64,000 nt of DNA from Halapricum desulfuricans (GTDB taxonomy: Archaea; Halobacteriota; Halobacteria; Halobacteriales; Haloarculaceae): contig NZ_CP064787.1 in NCBI RefSeq assembly GCF_017094505.1, positions 248,001 to 312,000 of the forward strand, written 5' to 3'. Shown here one piece after another: positions 24,414 to 33,685 of the stretch. Position 1 is the first letter of the stretch, and each line of letters starts with the position of its first letter. The position numbers and the translations under genes are program-made. The notes under the pieces were generated by a model. It saw nothing but the letters and a program-made list of their open reading frames with translations, was not told where the DNA came from and ran no database searches.

Positions 24414-24925
24414 AACAACCACCCGCCGCGGTCGTCCTCTTCGCTCGGCAGCAGCTCGCGGTCGATGTCCTCCTGTGTGAAATCGAAGAACTCCTCCTCG
24501 GGCGGGTCGACGTCAAGCACCGGCAGGTCGATCGGTTGCCCCTCCCGATCGAAGGCCTGCCAGTCGTCGCGTTCGTAGGGTGCGCCGACGATGATGTGAA
24601 CGTCGCCCTTGGTGAAGGTGGCGAGGTCGGCGTCGCTGGGCCGGAGAACGCCGTTGGGGTGAGAGTGGACCGACCCCGCCGCGCGCATGTCGTTGGGAAC
24701 CATGCTCGTCTTGACTGTCGCGCTGACGGGGTTCGATTCCGTCCCGGGGATGATCAGCACGTCCGTCAGGACCGTCCCCGACTCTTCGAGGCCGAGTTTG
24801 CGGGCGTCCTCGCCCCGGAGCAGTCCCATGTACTCGTTGGGATGGCTGTCCCGGGAGGCTTCGAGCGCGAACGTGAGTGCTGACTCGGCGATACCGATGA
24901 TCCCCGAGTTACGGAACAGCCGCAT
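24410..24925 (-). CDS. JAMM/MPN+ metalloprotease (desampylase-like)
   Basis: The 171-residue protein has a full JAMM zinc site: Glu31, then His87, His89, Ser97 and Asp100 ([14 protein letters not shown]). Archaeal JAMM proteases cleave isopeptide bonds of ubiquitin-like SAMP proteins from target lysines. Two JAMM proteins are common in haloarchaea and only one has shown activity, so it is not certain that this one is an active desampylase. The ATG at 24925 (MRLFRNSG) is preferred over 25021, which adds a basic extension reaching toward the divergent DHH gene. It is coupled to ribL. NcsA, which depends on the SAMP system, is elsewhere in this window. Confidence 0.85.
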   Translation of the reverse strand: MRLFRNSGIIGIAESALTFALEASRDSHPNEYMGLLRGEDARKLGLEESGTVLTDVLIIPGTESNPVSATVKTSMVPNDMRAAGSVHSHPNGVLRPSDADLATFTKGDVHIIVGAPYERDDWQAFDREGQPIDLPVLDVDPPEEEFFDFTQEDIDRELLPSEEDDRGGWLF

Positions 24926-25057
24926 GCCCGTCTCTCGGGGACGGTTCCTTCTAAACCCTTCGAGCGCGGTCAGTCGCGCGACTCCGACGGTCGGCTCTCG
25001 AAGCCGGAGAACCGTTTCCAAAGCTTAAAACCCTGACAGAGCCGAGTCCCTTCCAAT

Positions 25058-26956
25058 ATGACGGCATCCGATTCCGAGCCCGGGGATTCCGGGCCCACGG
25101 TCTACGATCTCGATCCTCGATGCGATCGCGAGGCGGTCGAGGCCGGCGAGCTCTATCACGCGACTGTCAACGGCGTCGTCGAGTACGGCGTCTTCGTCGA
25201 CATCTCAGATCAGGTGTCGGGACTGGTCCACGAATCGAACCTGCTCGGCGACTACGGGGTCGGCGACAAGCTCATCGTCGAACTCGACGACGAGCGCGAG
25301 AACGGCGACCTGAGCTTCGTCGAGCGCGCGCCGGCGTCCTACACGACTGAGGCCGTCGAGTACGGCGCCGGCACGACCGTCGCGGAACTCGACGACCACG
25401 TCGGCTCGACCGTCCATCTCGACGGGACGGTCGTCGGCATCAACCAGACCGGCGGGCCGACGATCTTCCAGGTGCGTGACGGCACTGGGATCGTCCCGTG
25501 TGCGGCCTTCGAGGACGCCGGGGTCCGCGCGTACCCGGAGATCGAACTCGACGACATCGTCCGACTGACCGGGCACGTCGAGGAGCGAAACGGCGGCGTC
25601 CAGCTCGAGGTCGAATCGCTCGACAGACTCGACGGCGCGACCGCCGAGCAGTTCCGGGACCGACTCGACGAGGCGCTCGAAGAGGTCGCACAGCCACACG
25701 ACGTCGACCCGCTCGTCGAGTGGGCGGCGTTCGAACCGCTGTACGAGGACCTGAAAGACGTCGCGCACCTGCTGCGCCGGACGATCCTCGAGGGGCGACC
25801 GATCCGGATGCGTCACCACGCCGACGGCGACGGGATCTGCGCGAGCGTCCCGTTGCAACTCGCGCTGGAGCGGTTCGTCGAGGAGGTCTACGAGGACCCC
25901 GACGCGGCCCGACACATGCTCAAGCGCCTGCCGAGCAAGGCCCCCTTCTACGAACTGGAGGACGTCACCCGGGACCTCAACTTCGCGCTGGAAGACCGGA
26001 GCCGAAACGGCCAGAAACTCCCGCTCGTGCTCATGCTCGACAACGGCTCGACCGAGGAGGACGTCCCGGCCTACGAGAACCTCGCGCACTACGACATCCC
26101 GATCGTCGTCGTCGATCACCACCATCCCGATCCAGAGGCCGTCGAACCGCTGCTTGAGGCCCACGTCAACCCTTACCTCCACGGCGAGGACTACCGGATC
26201 ACCACGGGCATGCTCTCGGTCGAGCTCGCCCGGATGATCGCCCCCGAGTTGACCGACGACCTCCGGCACGTGCCGGCCGTGGCCGGCCTTTCCGATCGCT
26301 CGGAAGCCGAGGCGATGGCCGATTACCTCGAACTGGCGAGCGAGGTGGGTTACGACCGCGAGCAACTGCGGGAGGTCGGTGAAGCGCTGGACTACGCGAC
26401 CAACTACCTCCGGTACGACGACGGCGGGCCGCTGATCACCGACGTGCTCAACGTCGATTGTGACGACCGCGACCGCCACGAGGAACTCGTCGCGTTCCTG
26501 GCCGACCGCTCCGAGCGGGACGTCCAGAAGCAACTCGAGTACGCGAGCGACCACCTCGAGCACGAGCGACTGGCGAACGACGCCCACCTCTACAAGATCG
26601 ACGTCGAGAACCACGTCCGGCGGTTCAGTTACCCAGCCCCGGGCAAGACGACCGGCGCGATCCACGACCGGAAAGTCGAGGAGACCGGCGAGCCGGTCAT
26701 CACGATCGGGTACGGTCCCGACTTCGCCGTGCTCCGCAGCGACGGCGTGCGGCTTGACATCCCCGAGATGGTCGAACAGCTCCGCGAGGAGCACCCCGGC
26801 GCGGGCGTCAGCGGCGGCGGTCACCTCGTCGTCGGTTCGATCAAGTTCGTCCGCGGCAAGCGCGAGACGGTCCTCGAGTCGCTGATCGAGAAGATGACCG
26901 AGGCCGAACTCGACGCCGACCTGCAGAGTTCCGCGTCACTCCCGCACGACCAGTAG
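25058..26956 (+). CDS. DHH-family phosphoesterase with S1 and OB domains
   Basis: The 632-residue protein has an S1 domain at about residues 25-90 (GELYHATVNGVVEYGVFVDI). An OB-fold nucleic-acid domain follows at about 105-190, then a DHH domain with HHADGDGICASV and VVVDHHHPDP, and a DHHA1-like C-terminus with GAGVSGGGHLVVGS. This set matches haloarchaeal RecJ-like/GAN-type exonucleases and related nucleases acting on DNA or RNA ends with Mn2+. It diverges from the JAMM-ribL pair, with both starts 130 bases apart. Whether it is a RecJ-type nuclease or degrades short oligonucleotides (NrnA-like) cannot be decided, although the S1 and OB domains favour longer substrates. Confidence 0.88.
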   Translation: MTASDSEPGDSGPTVYDLDPRCDREAVEAGELYHATVNGVVEYGVFVDISDQVSGLVHESNLLGDYGVGDKLIVELDDERENGDLSFVERAPASYTTEAVEYGAGTTVAELDDHVGSTVHLDGTVVGINQTGGPTIFQVRDGTGIVPCAAFEDAGVRAYPEIELDDIVRLTGHVEERNGGVQLEVESLDRLDGATAEQFRDRLDEALEEVAQPHDVDPLVEWAAFEPLYEDLKDVAHLLRRTILEGRPIRMRHHADGDGICASVPLQLALERFVEEVYEDPDAARHMLKRLPSKAPFYELEDVTRDLNFALEDRSRNGQKLPLVLMLDNGSTEEDVPAYENLAHYDIPIVVVDHHHPDPEAVEPLLEAHVNPYLHGEDYRITTGMLSVELARMIAPELTDDLRHVPAVAGLSDRSEAEAMADYLELASEVGYDREQLREVGEALDYATNYLRYDDGGPLITDVLNVDCDDRDRHEELVAFLADRSERDVQKQLEYASDHLEHERLANDAHLYKIDVENHVRRFSYPAPGKTTGAIHDRKVEETGEPVITIGYGPDFAVLRSDGVRLDIPEMVEQLREEHPGAGVSGGGHLVVGSIKFVRGKRETVLESLIEKMTEAELDADLQSSASLPHDQ

Positions 26957-26986
26957 TCGGACCGAGCGCGGTCGCGTCGCAGATCG

Positions 26987-29611
26987 CTACTCCGCTTCGA
27001 GTTTCGATTGCAACTCGGCGAGCAGCCGCAGCGCCTCCAGCGGCGTCGTCTCGGCGATCGACACCTCGCGCAGGCGCTCGCGGATCGCGTCGATCTCCGC
27101 CGTCGCGTCCGGGTTCTCGTGATCGGCTTCCGTGTCCCCGCTCCCGTTCGTTCGCGCCGGGACGCCGCCCTCGTCCGCAGAGGCGGCCGTCTCGCCGTCT
27201 TCGAGCAGTTCTGCCGCGCGCTCGACGACCGTCTCGGGGACGCCGGCGACGCCGGCGACCTCGACGCCGTAGGAGGCCTCGGCCGGGCCGGGCGCGATCT
27301 CGTGTTCGAAGACGACCTCGCCGTCCTCGCGGCTGGTCTCGAAGTGCCGGTTGCGGACCGCCGGGAGTTGCTCGGCGACGTCGGTGAGTTCGTGGTGGTG
27401 AGTCGCAAACAGCGTCGTCGCGCCCACCTCGTCGTGGACGAACTCCGTCACCGCGCGAGCGATCGCCAGCCCGTCCGTCGTCGAAGTGCCGCGTCCGACC
27501 TCGTCGAGCAGGACCAGCGAGTCCTCGGTTGCGTGTTCGAGGATCTCGGCGAGTTCGGTCATCTCGATCATGAACGTCGATCGCCCGCCTGCGATGTCGT
27601 CGCTGGCCCCGACGCGGGTGAAGATCCGATCGACGAGACGCAAGCGCGCGCGTTCCGCGGGGACGAAGCTCCCGGCCTGGGCGAGCAACGCCGTGAGCGC
27701 GATCTGGCGCATGTAGGTCGACTTGCCGCTCATGTTTGGCCCGGTAACGATCATCACGCGGTCGTCCCGGTCGAGGCTGGCCCCGTTCGGGACGAACGCG
27801 TCCTCGGTCCGCTCGACGACCGGATGGCGACCGGCCTCGATCTCGATGCCCTCGGAGACGATCTCCGGGCGGGCGTAGTCGAACTCCGCGGCGACGGTCG
27901 CGAAGGAGACGAGGACGTCGAGCTGCGCCAGGGCGTCCGCCAGCCGCTGGACGCGTTCGGACTCGGCGGCGACGGTCTCGCGCACCTCGACGAACAGCTC
28001 GTACTCGCGGTCGTCGGCCCGCTGTTCGGCCCTGACGATCTCGTCTTCGCGCTCTTTGAGTTCCGGCGTGTAGTAGCGCTCGCTGTTTTTCAGCGTCTGG
28101 CGGCGCTGATAGTCCTCGGGGACCCGATCGAGGTTGGCGTCGGTCACCTCGATGTAATAGCCGTGCACCGAGTTGTGGCCGACCTTCAGCGAGTCGATGC
28201 CGGTCCGGTCGCGCTCGCGCGCCTCGAGTCGCTCGACCCAGGCCTTGCCCGAGCGTTCGGTCTCGCGCAGTTCGTCGAGCGTCTCGTCGTACCCGGACGC
28301 GATGACGCCGCCCTCGGTGAGTTCCGGCGGCGGGTCGTCGGCGATCGCCTCCGAGAGCAGCGACCGGACCTCCGGCAGGTCGTCAAGCCGGTCGTGCAAC
28401 GCCCGGAGTTTCCGGCTGTCGCTGTCCTCGATCGCCGCCCGGATGTCGGGGACGACCGCCAGCGTCGAGCCGAGCGAATTGAGGTCACGGGCGTTCGCCC
28501 GGCCGCGCGAGACGCGCGAGATCAGCCGTTCGAGATCGTAGACCTCACGCAGGCGCTCGTGCAGGCGCTCGCGGGTCCGGACCGCGCCGACGAGTTCCGC
28601 GACGGCCTCGTGGCGCGCCTCGATCCGGTCGCGCTCGATCAGTGGGCGGCGCAGCCAGTCGGTCAGCTCCCGCCGTCCCATCGCGCAGGCGGTCTCGTCG
28701 ACCGCCTCGGCCAGCGTCAGCCCCTCCGAACTCCGGACCGACCGGCGGCCGAACACCTCCAGACTCTCCAGCGCGACCGAATCCAGGACCATGTACTCGC
28801 GGGGATCGTACCGTGTGAGGTGGTTGAGATACGCCAGTTGGCCGTCCTCACCGACGCCGGTGCCGCCGCGAGTGTACTCGGCGTATGCCAGCAGCGCGCC
28901 GCAGGCCCGCACTTCCGCGTCGCTGGCGAGCAGTCGCTCCGGCGGGCCGAAATACCGGCCGACCCGCTCGCGTGCCCGCTCGGCGGTGAAGGCGCGCTCG
29001 TCGTATGGCGTCACCATACACTCGAAGGGATCGGTCGGCGCGTCGGGCCCGACGATCGCTTCCGAAGGGTCGAACCGGCCGAGTTCGTCCTCGATGGTCG
29101 CCAGCGAGTCGCTGCCGGTCGCGTAGGCGTCGCCGGTCGAGACGTCGACCATCGCCAGCCCGTAGCGGTCGTTCTCGCGGGCCAGCGCGGCGACGTAGTT
29201 GTTCGCGGCCCCGCCCAGCAGTTCGTCCTCGGTGAGTGTCCCGGGGGTGATGATCCGGGTGACCGCCCGTTCGACGACGCCGCTCACCTCCTCGGGGTCC
29301 TCGACCTGGTCGGCGATGGCGACGCGATAGCCGGCGTCGAGCAGCGTTTCGACGTAACTCTCGGCGTTGTCGATCGGGATGCCGGCCATCGGGTACTCGC
29401 CGGTCGAGTCCTCGCGTTTCGTGAGCGTGATCTCATAGAGCCTGGCGACTCGCTCGGCGGCCTCACAGAAGGCCTCGTAGAAGTCACCGACCTGAAAGAG
29501 GACGAGCGAGTCGTCGTACTCGCGGGTCAACTCGAAGTACTGGGCCATCATCGGCGTCAGGTCGTCGGCCCGTTCGGCCATCTTCTCCGGCGCTCCGAGT
29601 GCCGCGTCCAT
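26987..29611 (-). CDS. mutS: DNA mismatch repair protein MutS
   Basis: The 874-residue protein has all MutS domains. The mismatch-binding domain has the FxE-type motif in [10 protein letters not shown]; connector, core and clamp domains follow. The ATPase domain has GPNMSGKST (Walker A), [16 protein letters not shown] (Walker B and signature region) and FATHHHEL. The ending SKLEAE follows a helix-turn-helix dimerisation region. It is of the bacterial-like MutS1 type acquired by haloarchaea. No mutL is adjacent in the window. It converges on the DHH gene (30-base gap). The start codon has two nearby ATGs (29611 and 29581). Confidence 0.95.
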   Translation of the reverse strand: MDAALGAPEKMAERADDLTPMMAQYFELTREYDDSLVLFQVGDFYEAFCEAAERVARLYEITLTKREDSTGEYPMAGIPIDNAESYVETLLDAGYRVAIADQVEDPEEVSGVVERAVTRIITPGTLTEDELLGGAANNYVAALARENDRYGLAMVDVSTGDAYATGSDSLATIEDELGRFDPSEAIVGPDAPTDPFECMVTPYDERAFTAERARERVGRYFGPPERLLASDAEVRACGALLAYAEYTRGGTGVGEDGQLAYLNHLTRYDPREYMVLDSVALESLEVFGRRSVRSSEGLTLAEAVDETACAMGRRELTDWLRRPLIERDRIEARHEAVAELVGAVRTRERLHERLREVYDLERLISRVSRGRANARDLNSLGSTLAVVPDIRAAIEDSDSRKLRALHDRLDDLPEVRSLLSEAIADDPPPELTEGGVIASGYDETLDELRETERSGKAWVERLEARERDRTGIDSLKVGHNSVHGYYIEVTDANLDRVPEDYQRRQTLKNSERYYTPELKEREDEIVRAEQRADDREYELFVEVRETVAAESERVQRLADALAQLDVLVSFATVAAEFDYARPEIVSEGIEIEAGRHPVVERTEDAFVPNGASLDRDDRVMIVTGPNMSGKSTYMRQIALTALLAQAGSFVPAERARLRLVDRIFTRVGASDDIAGGRSTFMIEMTELAEILEHATEDSLVLLDEVGRGTSTTDGLAIARAVTEFVHDEVGATTLFATHHHELTDVAEQLPAVRNRHFETSREDGEVVFEHEIAPGPAEASYGVEVAGVAGVPETVVERAAELLEDGETAASADEGGVPARTNGSGDTEADHENPDATAEIDAIRERLREVSIAETTPLEALRLLAELQSKLEAE

Positions 29612-29677
29612 GCCCGAGTGACTGGCCCTCGCGACGCATATGTGTCTCGGTTGCCCCGCTGGTCGGCCGCTGTCGCG

Positions 29678-30082
29678 TTACTCGTGATCGCTCGACTCGG
29701 AATGGGATTCCAGACTGCGACTGACGGCTTCGGCCACTTCCTCGAACTCCTGCATGGTGACGTCGTCGGTCGTCAGCAGGACGCTCGAGCGCTCGGTGCC
29801 GACCCGCAGCAGGTAGCCGTTCTCGAACGCCCGAATGGTGTACCGGTAGGCGCCGAGTTCGGTCTCGGTCGCCTGATAGGCGTTGGCGGTGTCGCGGTAG
29901 CCGCGCCACTCGTGGCCGACGAACGTGTCAAGATCGGCGTCGCGCTCGAGGTCACTGCGGAGATACAGCTGCTCGAAGTTCGACCGGTTGAAATACGTCA
30001 CCGAGCGCAGGCTGTCGCCGGTCGCCGTGCGCGCGATCGAGACGAGCTCGTCGGCCAGCGTCTCCGAGAGGATCTCTGCCAT
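29678..30082 (-). CDS. Conserved haloarchaeal protein, 134 aa, unknown function
   Basis: The 134-residue acidic cytoplasmic protein has no membrane helix. It contains SVTYFNRSNFEQLYLRSDLE and later YRYTIRAFENGYLLRVGTERSSVLLTTDD, alternating helices and strands typical of a roadblock-like or profilin-like alpha/beta fold. The C-terminus is a short Ser/Glu tail. It lies 67 bases upstream of mutS on the same strand and diverges from gpmI. I recognise it as a family recurring in haloarchaea (DUF7522-like by memory) without known function. Confidence 0.7.
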   Translation of the reverse strand: MAEILSETLADELVSIARTATGDSLRSVTYFNRSNFEQLYLRSDLERDADLDTFVGHEWRGYRDTANAYQATETELGAYRYTIRAFENGYLLRVGTERSSVLLTTDDVTMQEFEEVAEAVSRSLESHSESSDHE

Positions 30083-30249
30083 GCGTCATACTGCTCGCCA
30101 TACATCCATAAAGATAGTTGACGTTCCGGGCCGTCCGGAATCGCCCGAAACGTCATCACTGCAGGTGACGACAGCCACTGCCGACGCCCGTTCTCGACGG
30201 TCCGTGGAGATATGAAGAACTATTACGCTGGCGAGTCAACTTTTCGCGC

Positions 30250-31770
30250 ATGGACGTCGGACTCGTAATCCTCGACGGCTGGGGACTGAACGACGACGAA
30301 ACAGCCCGCGACGCCGTGCGCGCCGCGGACACACCGAACTTCGAGACGTACTGGGACGCCGGTGCACACAACCGCCTGGAGGTCTCAGGCCGGCGGGTCG
30401 GGCTGCCGGAGGGCCAGATGGGCAACTCCGAGGTCGGCCACCTGAACATCGGGGCCGGCCGCGTGGTCAAGCAGGACACCACCCGGATCACCGACGACAT
30501 CGAGGACGGCACGTTCTTCGAGAACGACGAGCTCGTCGCGGCGATGGACTACGCCGACGAGCACGACGGGGCCGTTCACCTCATGGGGCTGGTCTCCGAT
30601 GGCGGGGTCCACTCCCGACAGACCCACCTGCACGCGCTGATCGAGATGGCCGCCGACCGCGGCGTCGAGGCTGTCACCCACGCGTTCATGGACGGCCGAG
30701 ACACCTCGCCGACCGGCGGGGAGGGATATCTGACCGAACTGCAGGCGGTCATCGACGAGAACGGCACCGGCGACGTCGCGACCGTGACCGGCCGGTACTA
30801 CGCGATGGACCGCGACCAGAACTGGGAGCGCACGAAACGGGCCTACGACGCCATCGTCGACCGGGAGGGCGACCACCACACAGAGACTGCCGTCGAAGCG
30901 GCCACCGAGTCCTACGAGCGCGACACGACCGACGAGTTCATCGAGCCGACGACCATCGAGGGCGGCGAAGCCCTCGAGGACGGCGACGCGGTCGTGTTCT
31001 TCAACTTCCGGTCGGATCGTGCCCGCCAGCTCACCCGGATGCTCAACAACATCCGCCCCGAGGACTGGGAGTACGACCTGGAGCCGCCGGAGACGTACTA
31101 CGTCACGATGACCCAGTACGACAAGACCTTCGACGTGCCGGTGGCCTACGGGCCGAACCAGCCCGTCAACACGATCGGCGAGGTCGTCTCCGAGGCCGGC
31201 AAGACCCAGCTCCGGCTCGCGGAATCCGAGAAGTACCCCCACGTCACGTACTTCCTCAACGGCGGCCGGGAGATCGAATTCGAAGGCGAGATGCGCGAGA
31301 TCGTCCAGAGCCCGGACGTCCCGACCTACGATCACCAGCCGGAGATGTCCTGTGCGGAGGTGACCGACACGGCCCTCGAATACATCGAAAGCGATGACCC
31401 GGACATGATGGTGCTGAACTACGCGAACCCGGACATGGTCGGACACACCGGGGACTTCGACGCTACGGTCGCAGCCGTTGAGGCGGTCGACGAACAGCTG
31501 GGTCGGCTCGCCGAGGCGGTCATGGCCGCCGGCGGCGACCTGCTGATCACCGCCGACCACGGCAACGCCGACGATCTGGGCACCGAGGACGACCCCCACA
31601 CGGCCCACACGCTCAACGACGTTCCGATCATCTACCTCGACGAGAACGGCACAGACGGCGGCCGGTCTGTGCGAGGCGGCGGTACGCTCGCCGACATCGC
31701 GCCGACGATGCTCGAACTCATGGCCATCGACAAGCCCGCGGAGATGACCGGCGAGAGCCTGCTCGAGTAG
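30250..31770 (+). CDS. gpmI: 2,3-bisphosphoglycerate-independent phosphoglycerate mutase
   Basis: The 506-residue metal-dependent enzyme interconverts 3- and 2-phosphoglycerate in glycolysis and gluconeogenesis. Visible motifs are VILDGWGLN at the N-terminus, the nucleophile loop QMGNSEVGHLNIGAGR with the active serine near residue 59, SDGGVHSRQTHLHAL, and the second metal site ADHGNADDLG ... THT-like HTAHTLNDVP near the end. This is the bacterial-type iPGM rather than the archaeal ApgM, as usual in haloarchaea. A TATA-like GAACTATTAC lies about 30 bases before the ATG, so it is probably leaderless. Pyruvate kinase, next but one in the pathway, lies 5 kb away. Confidence 0.97.
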   Translation: MDVGLVILDGWGLNDDETARDAVRAADTPNFETYWDAGAHNRLEVSGRRVGLPEGQMGNSEVGHLNIGAGRVVKQDTTRITDDIEDGTFFENDELVAAMDYADEHDGAVHLMGLVSDGGVHSRQTHLHALIEMAADRGVEAVTHAFMDGRDTSPTGGEGYLTELQAVIDENGTGDVATVTGRYYAMDRDQNWERTKRAYDAIVDREGDHHTETAVEAATESYERDTTDEFIEPTTIEGGEALEDGDAVVFFNFRSDRARQLTRMLNNIRPEDWEYDLEPPETYYVTMTQYDKTFDVPVAYGPNQPVNTIGEVVSEAGKTQLRLAESEKYPHVTYFLNGGREIEFEGEMREIVQSPDVPTYDHQPEMSCAEVTDTALEYIESDDPDMMVLNYANPDMVGHTGDFDATVAAVEAVDEQLGRLAEAVMAAGGDLLITADHGNADDLGTEDDPHTAHTLNDVPIIYLDENGTDGGRSVRGGGTLADIAPTMLELMAIDKPAEMTGESLLE

Positions 31771-31820
31771 ACCACCGTCCCTCTATCGGCTTCATCAAAC
31801 CGTTACGGCGGCAATTTTAT

Positions 31821-31843
31821 CAGCGCGTGGGAAGGGCTCACAC
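31821..31843 (+). promoter_or_regulatory. Shared motif upstream of the Usp gene
   Basis: CAGCGCGTGGGAAGG followed by GCTCACAC lies about 40-60 bases before the Usp ATG. The same 15-base word followed by CTCACAC occurs again at 63604-63625, upstream of etfB. It may be a regulatory site. A TATA-like CACATTATTT follows at about 31841. Confidence 0.4.
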
Positions 31844-31879
31844 ATTATTTCCTGTTGGAGACGCTATATATCGGTCACG

Positions 31880-32299
31880 ATGGTCGAGACGATTCTGATT
31901 CCGACAGACGGGAGCGAACACGGGCAGCGCGCGGCCGCCTACGCGATCGCGCTGGCCGAACGCGAGGGCGCGACCCTCCACGCGCTGTACGTCGTGGACA
32001 CCGACGAGTTCGGAGAACCGGCCCTGAGCACCACTGAGATCATCGTCACCGAAGAGGAAGACCGGGGTCGGAAAGTGCTCTCGGCGGTCGCCGAGGCCGC
32101 CGGGCGGCGCGGCGTCTCCGTGAAGACGACTTGCTGTCACGGGATCCCCGAAGAGACGATCGAAGCGCACGCCGACGAAATCGGGGCCGATCTCATCGTG
32201 CTCGGCGAGCGCGGCCAGACCCACGAGCGACGTGAAGGCACAGTCACCCGAGAGCTACGAGAAGACGACGACCGCGTCGTCACGATCGGCGACATCTGA
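31880..32299 (+). CDS. Universal stress protein (UspA family)
   Basis: The 139-residue single-domain UspA protein has ILIPTDGSEHGQRAAAYAIALA at the N-terminus and DLIVLGERGQTHERREGTVTRE in place of the usual G2xGxxG(9x)GS/T ATP loop. The phosphate-binding glycines are altered (GERGQ...REG), so ATP binding is uncertain. Usp proteins respond to stress and salt changes in haloarchaea, where they are numerous. It is monocistronic by context, 110 bases after gpmI. Confidence 0.9.
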   Translation: MVETILIPTDGSEHGQRAAAYAIALAEREGATLHALYVVDTDEFGEPALSTTEIIVTEEEDRGRKVLSAVAEAAGRRGVSVKTTCCHGIPEETIEAHADEIGADLIVLGERGQTHERREGTVTRELREDDDRVVTIGDI

Positions 32300-32426
32300 C
32301 CTGTCGGCAATACCTGGTTCGCTGGGGACACAACGGGCTACGACGATTGTGACCAGCACGTGTTCCGAACCGCTGCACTCTTCGCCTCATTGTTGTGTCC
32401 CGCCCCCGGCACTATCGCCGGAAGAC

Positions 32427-32476
32427 ATTGAATGGTATTCAGAACCATTTGATGGCTACGAACGGAACTTTTATCA
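32427..32476 (+). promoter_or_regulatory. Promoter and putative PhaR-type operator of the solo phasin gene
   Basis: An inverted repeat AATGGT ... ACCATT with a 7-base spacer (about 32436-32454) stands just before the TATA element ACTTTTATCA (32467-32476). The words AATGGTATT and TCAGAACCATT also occur before the phaR TATA box at 36567-36590, suggesting one regulator for both. Confidence 0.5.
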
Positions 32477-32502
32477 GTCTGAGGGTTATAGGTGGGAGTG
32501 AG

Positions 32503-33060
32503 ATGAGTGATTCGTACACGACTCCCGTCACGACCGCGTTCGAGTTGCAGCGACGCGCGCTCGAGAACAGCCAGCAGGCGTTCGAACAGGGCCTGCAGTT
32601 CCAGCAGCGAATGAGCCAGGCGATGCTCGACAGTATGGAGAGCCAGCAGTCGGCCCAGCGCCGCGGTGTCGAGCTGAGCCGGACGATGTTCCACAGCTAC
32701 TTCGACGCCGTCGAGTCGGCCGTCCCCGGCAGCGAGACCGCCGTCGAGCAGTTGCGCGAGGCGGTCGACGAGCAGATCGACTTCCTGCTGGAGAACCACG
32801 AGGAAGTCTTCGAGACCATCGAGTCGGAGGTCACCGACGGCGTCGAAACCTACGACGAACTCTCCGAGGACTACGTCGAGACGCTCGACCAGCAGGTCGA
32901 GATGTTCGCCGAAGCTCACGAGGAACTCGAGTCCCAGTCCGTCGACGCCACCGAGCAGATGGCCGGTCTGTTCGAGGACTTTCGAGACCAGACCGAGGAG
33001 ATCCAGTCCCAGATCCAGGACGTCCAGCAGCAGGCCGTCGACGTCGAGATCGAAGGCTGA
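32503..33060 (+). CDS. Phasin-like PHA granule protein, solo copy
   Basis: The 185-residue, all-helical, acidic protein starts SDSYTTPVTTAFELQR and contains GLQFQQRMSQAMLDSMESQQSAQRR, nearly the same as the PhaP of the pha cluster 3 kb away. The rest is a long amphipathic coiled-coil region ending QIQDVQQQAVDVEIEG. Phasins coat polyhydroxyalkanoate granules and limit their size. The ATG at 32503 lies 27 bases after a TATA box; the frame is open further upstream but only through the promoter. It is transcribed alone, opposite in direction to the pha genes. The shared promoter motif suggests common control with phaRP. Confidence 0.85.
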   Translation: MSDSYTTPVTTAFELQRRALENSQQAFEQGLQFQQRMSQAMLDSMESQQSAQRRGVELSRTMFHSYFDAVESAVPGSETAVEQLREAVDEQIDFLLENHEEVFETIESEVTDGVETYDELSEDYVETLDQQVEMFAEAHEELESQSVDATEQMAGLFEDFRDQTEEIQSQIQDVQQQAVDVEIEG

Positions 33061-33066
33061 CTGGCG

Positions 33067-33090
33067 GTTTCTTTTCGGATCGGATTTCTT
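33067..33090 (+). terminator. Double T-tract terminator after the phasin gene
   Basis: Two runs of the type TTTCTTTTC follow the stop codon within 30 bases, separated by GGATCGGA. Such T-rich stretches end archaeal transcripts. Confidence 0.5.
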
Positions 33091-33220
33091 TTCGCTCGAT
33101 CGGAGAGACAACGGTCCGCGTCTCTCGGACTGGCTTCTCGTCCACGACAGACGGTCTGTCTCATGAGAGAGTCTGTCACACTCGACGTAGTTTAAGAGGC
33201 GAGCGTTCGAGAGCCAGTGT

Positions 33221-33685
33221 ATGGAACTCGTCGAAGCCACCGCCGACGACCTCGACGCGCTGGTCAGCCGGTGGTACTCCCTCGCAAAGTCGGTGGAGGC
33301 GTACGACGAAGTGAACGAACTTGCCGGTCCGAGTGTCGACGACGTCGCTGAGGACGGCTTCCGTTCCCATCTCGATGACGAGACAGTCACTGACTACCTC
33401 GTCGTCCACGAAGGGGAGACGATCGGTTTCGTCACGCTCCGGGAGGGCCACCATCCGTCTCGGAAGCACTCGCACTATCTCCGCATCGTGAATCTCGCTA
33501 TCGACGACGGGCACCGGAACCGCGGTCACGGCACGGACGTCGTCGAGCGCGTGAGAGAACTGGCCCGCGACCGAGATTGCGACCACCTCACGGTTTCTTG
33601 CGAGTGGGACAACGAGGACGCGCGCCGGTTCTACCGCGACACGGATTTCCGACCGAAGCAGGTCGAATACGTGCAACCGCTGTGA
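33221..33685 (+). CDS. GNAT-family N-acetyltransferase
   Basis: The 154-residue GNAT protein has motif A IVNLAIDDGHRNRGHGTDVVERVRELA, the acetyl-CoA pyrophosphate loop (RNRGHGT), and motif B with the SCEWDNEDARRFYRDTDF segment near the end. It would acetylate a small molecule or protein N-terminus. It converges on phaC with no gap at all (phaC stop at 33686), so the two mRNAs overlap or end at the same site. No functional link with PHA is evident. Confidence 0.9.
   Translation: MELVEATADDLDALVSRWYSLAKSVEAYDEVNELAGPSVDDVAEDGFRSHLDDETVTDYLVVHEGETIGFVTLREGHHPSRKHSHYLRIVNLAIDDGHRNRGHGTDVVERVRELARDRDCDHLTVSCEWDNEDARRFYRDTDFRPKQVEYVQPL

Noticed and set aside
27008-30121. Open frame of over 1000 codons opposite mutS
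   Set aside because: High-GC haloarchaeal genes give long open antisense frames. The reading is rich in Arg, Asp, Val and Gly without any known motif, and mutS on the other strand has all its domains.
30216-30250. TrmB-like sugar-regulator site before gpmI
   Set aside because: TTACGCTGGCGAGT partly resembles the TrmB motif, but the match is incomplete and not supported at pyk.
31880-32299. Usp protein as certain ATP binder
   Set aside because: The G-2x-G-9x-G loop is altered, so only family membership is claimed.
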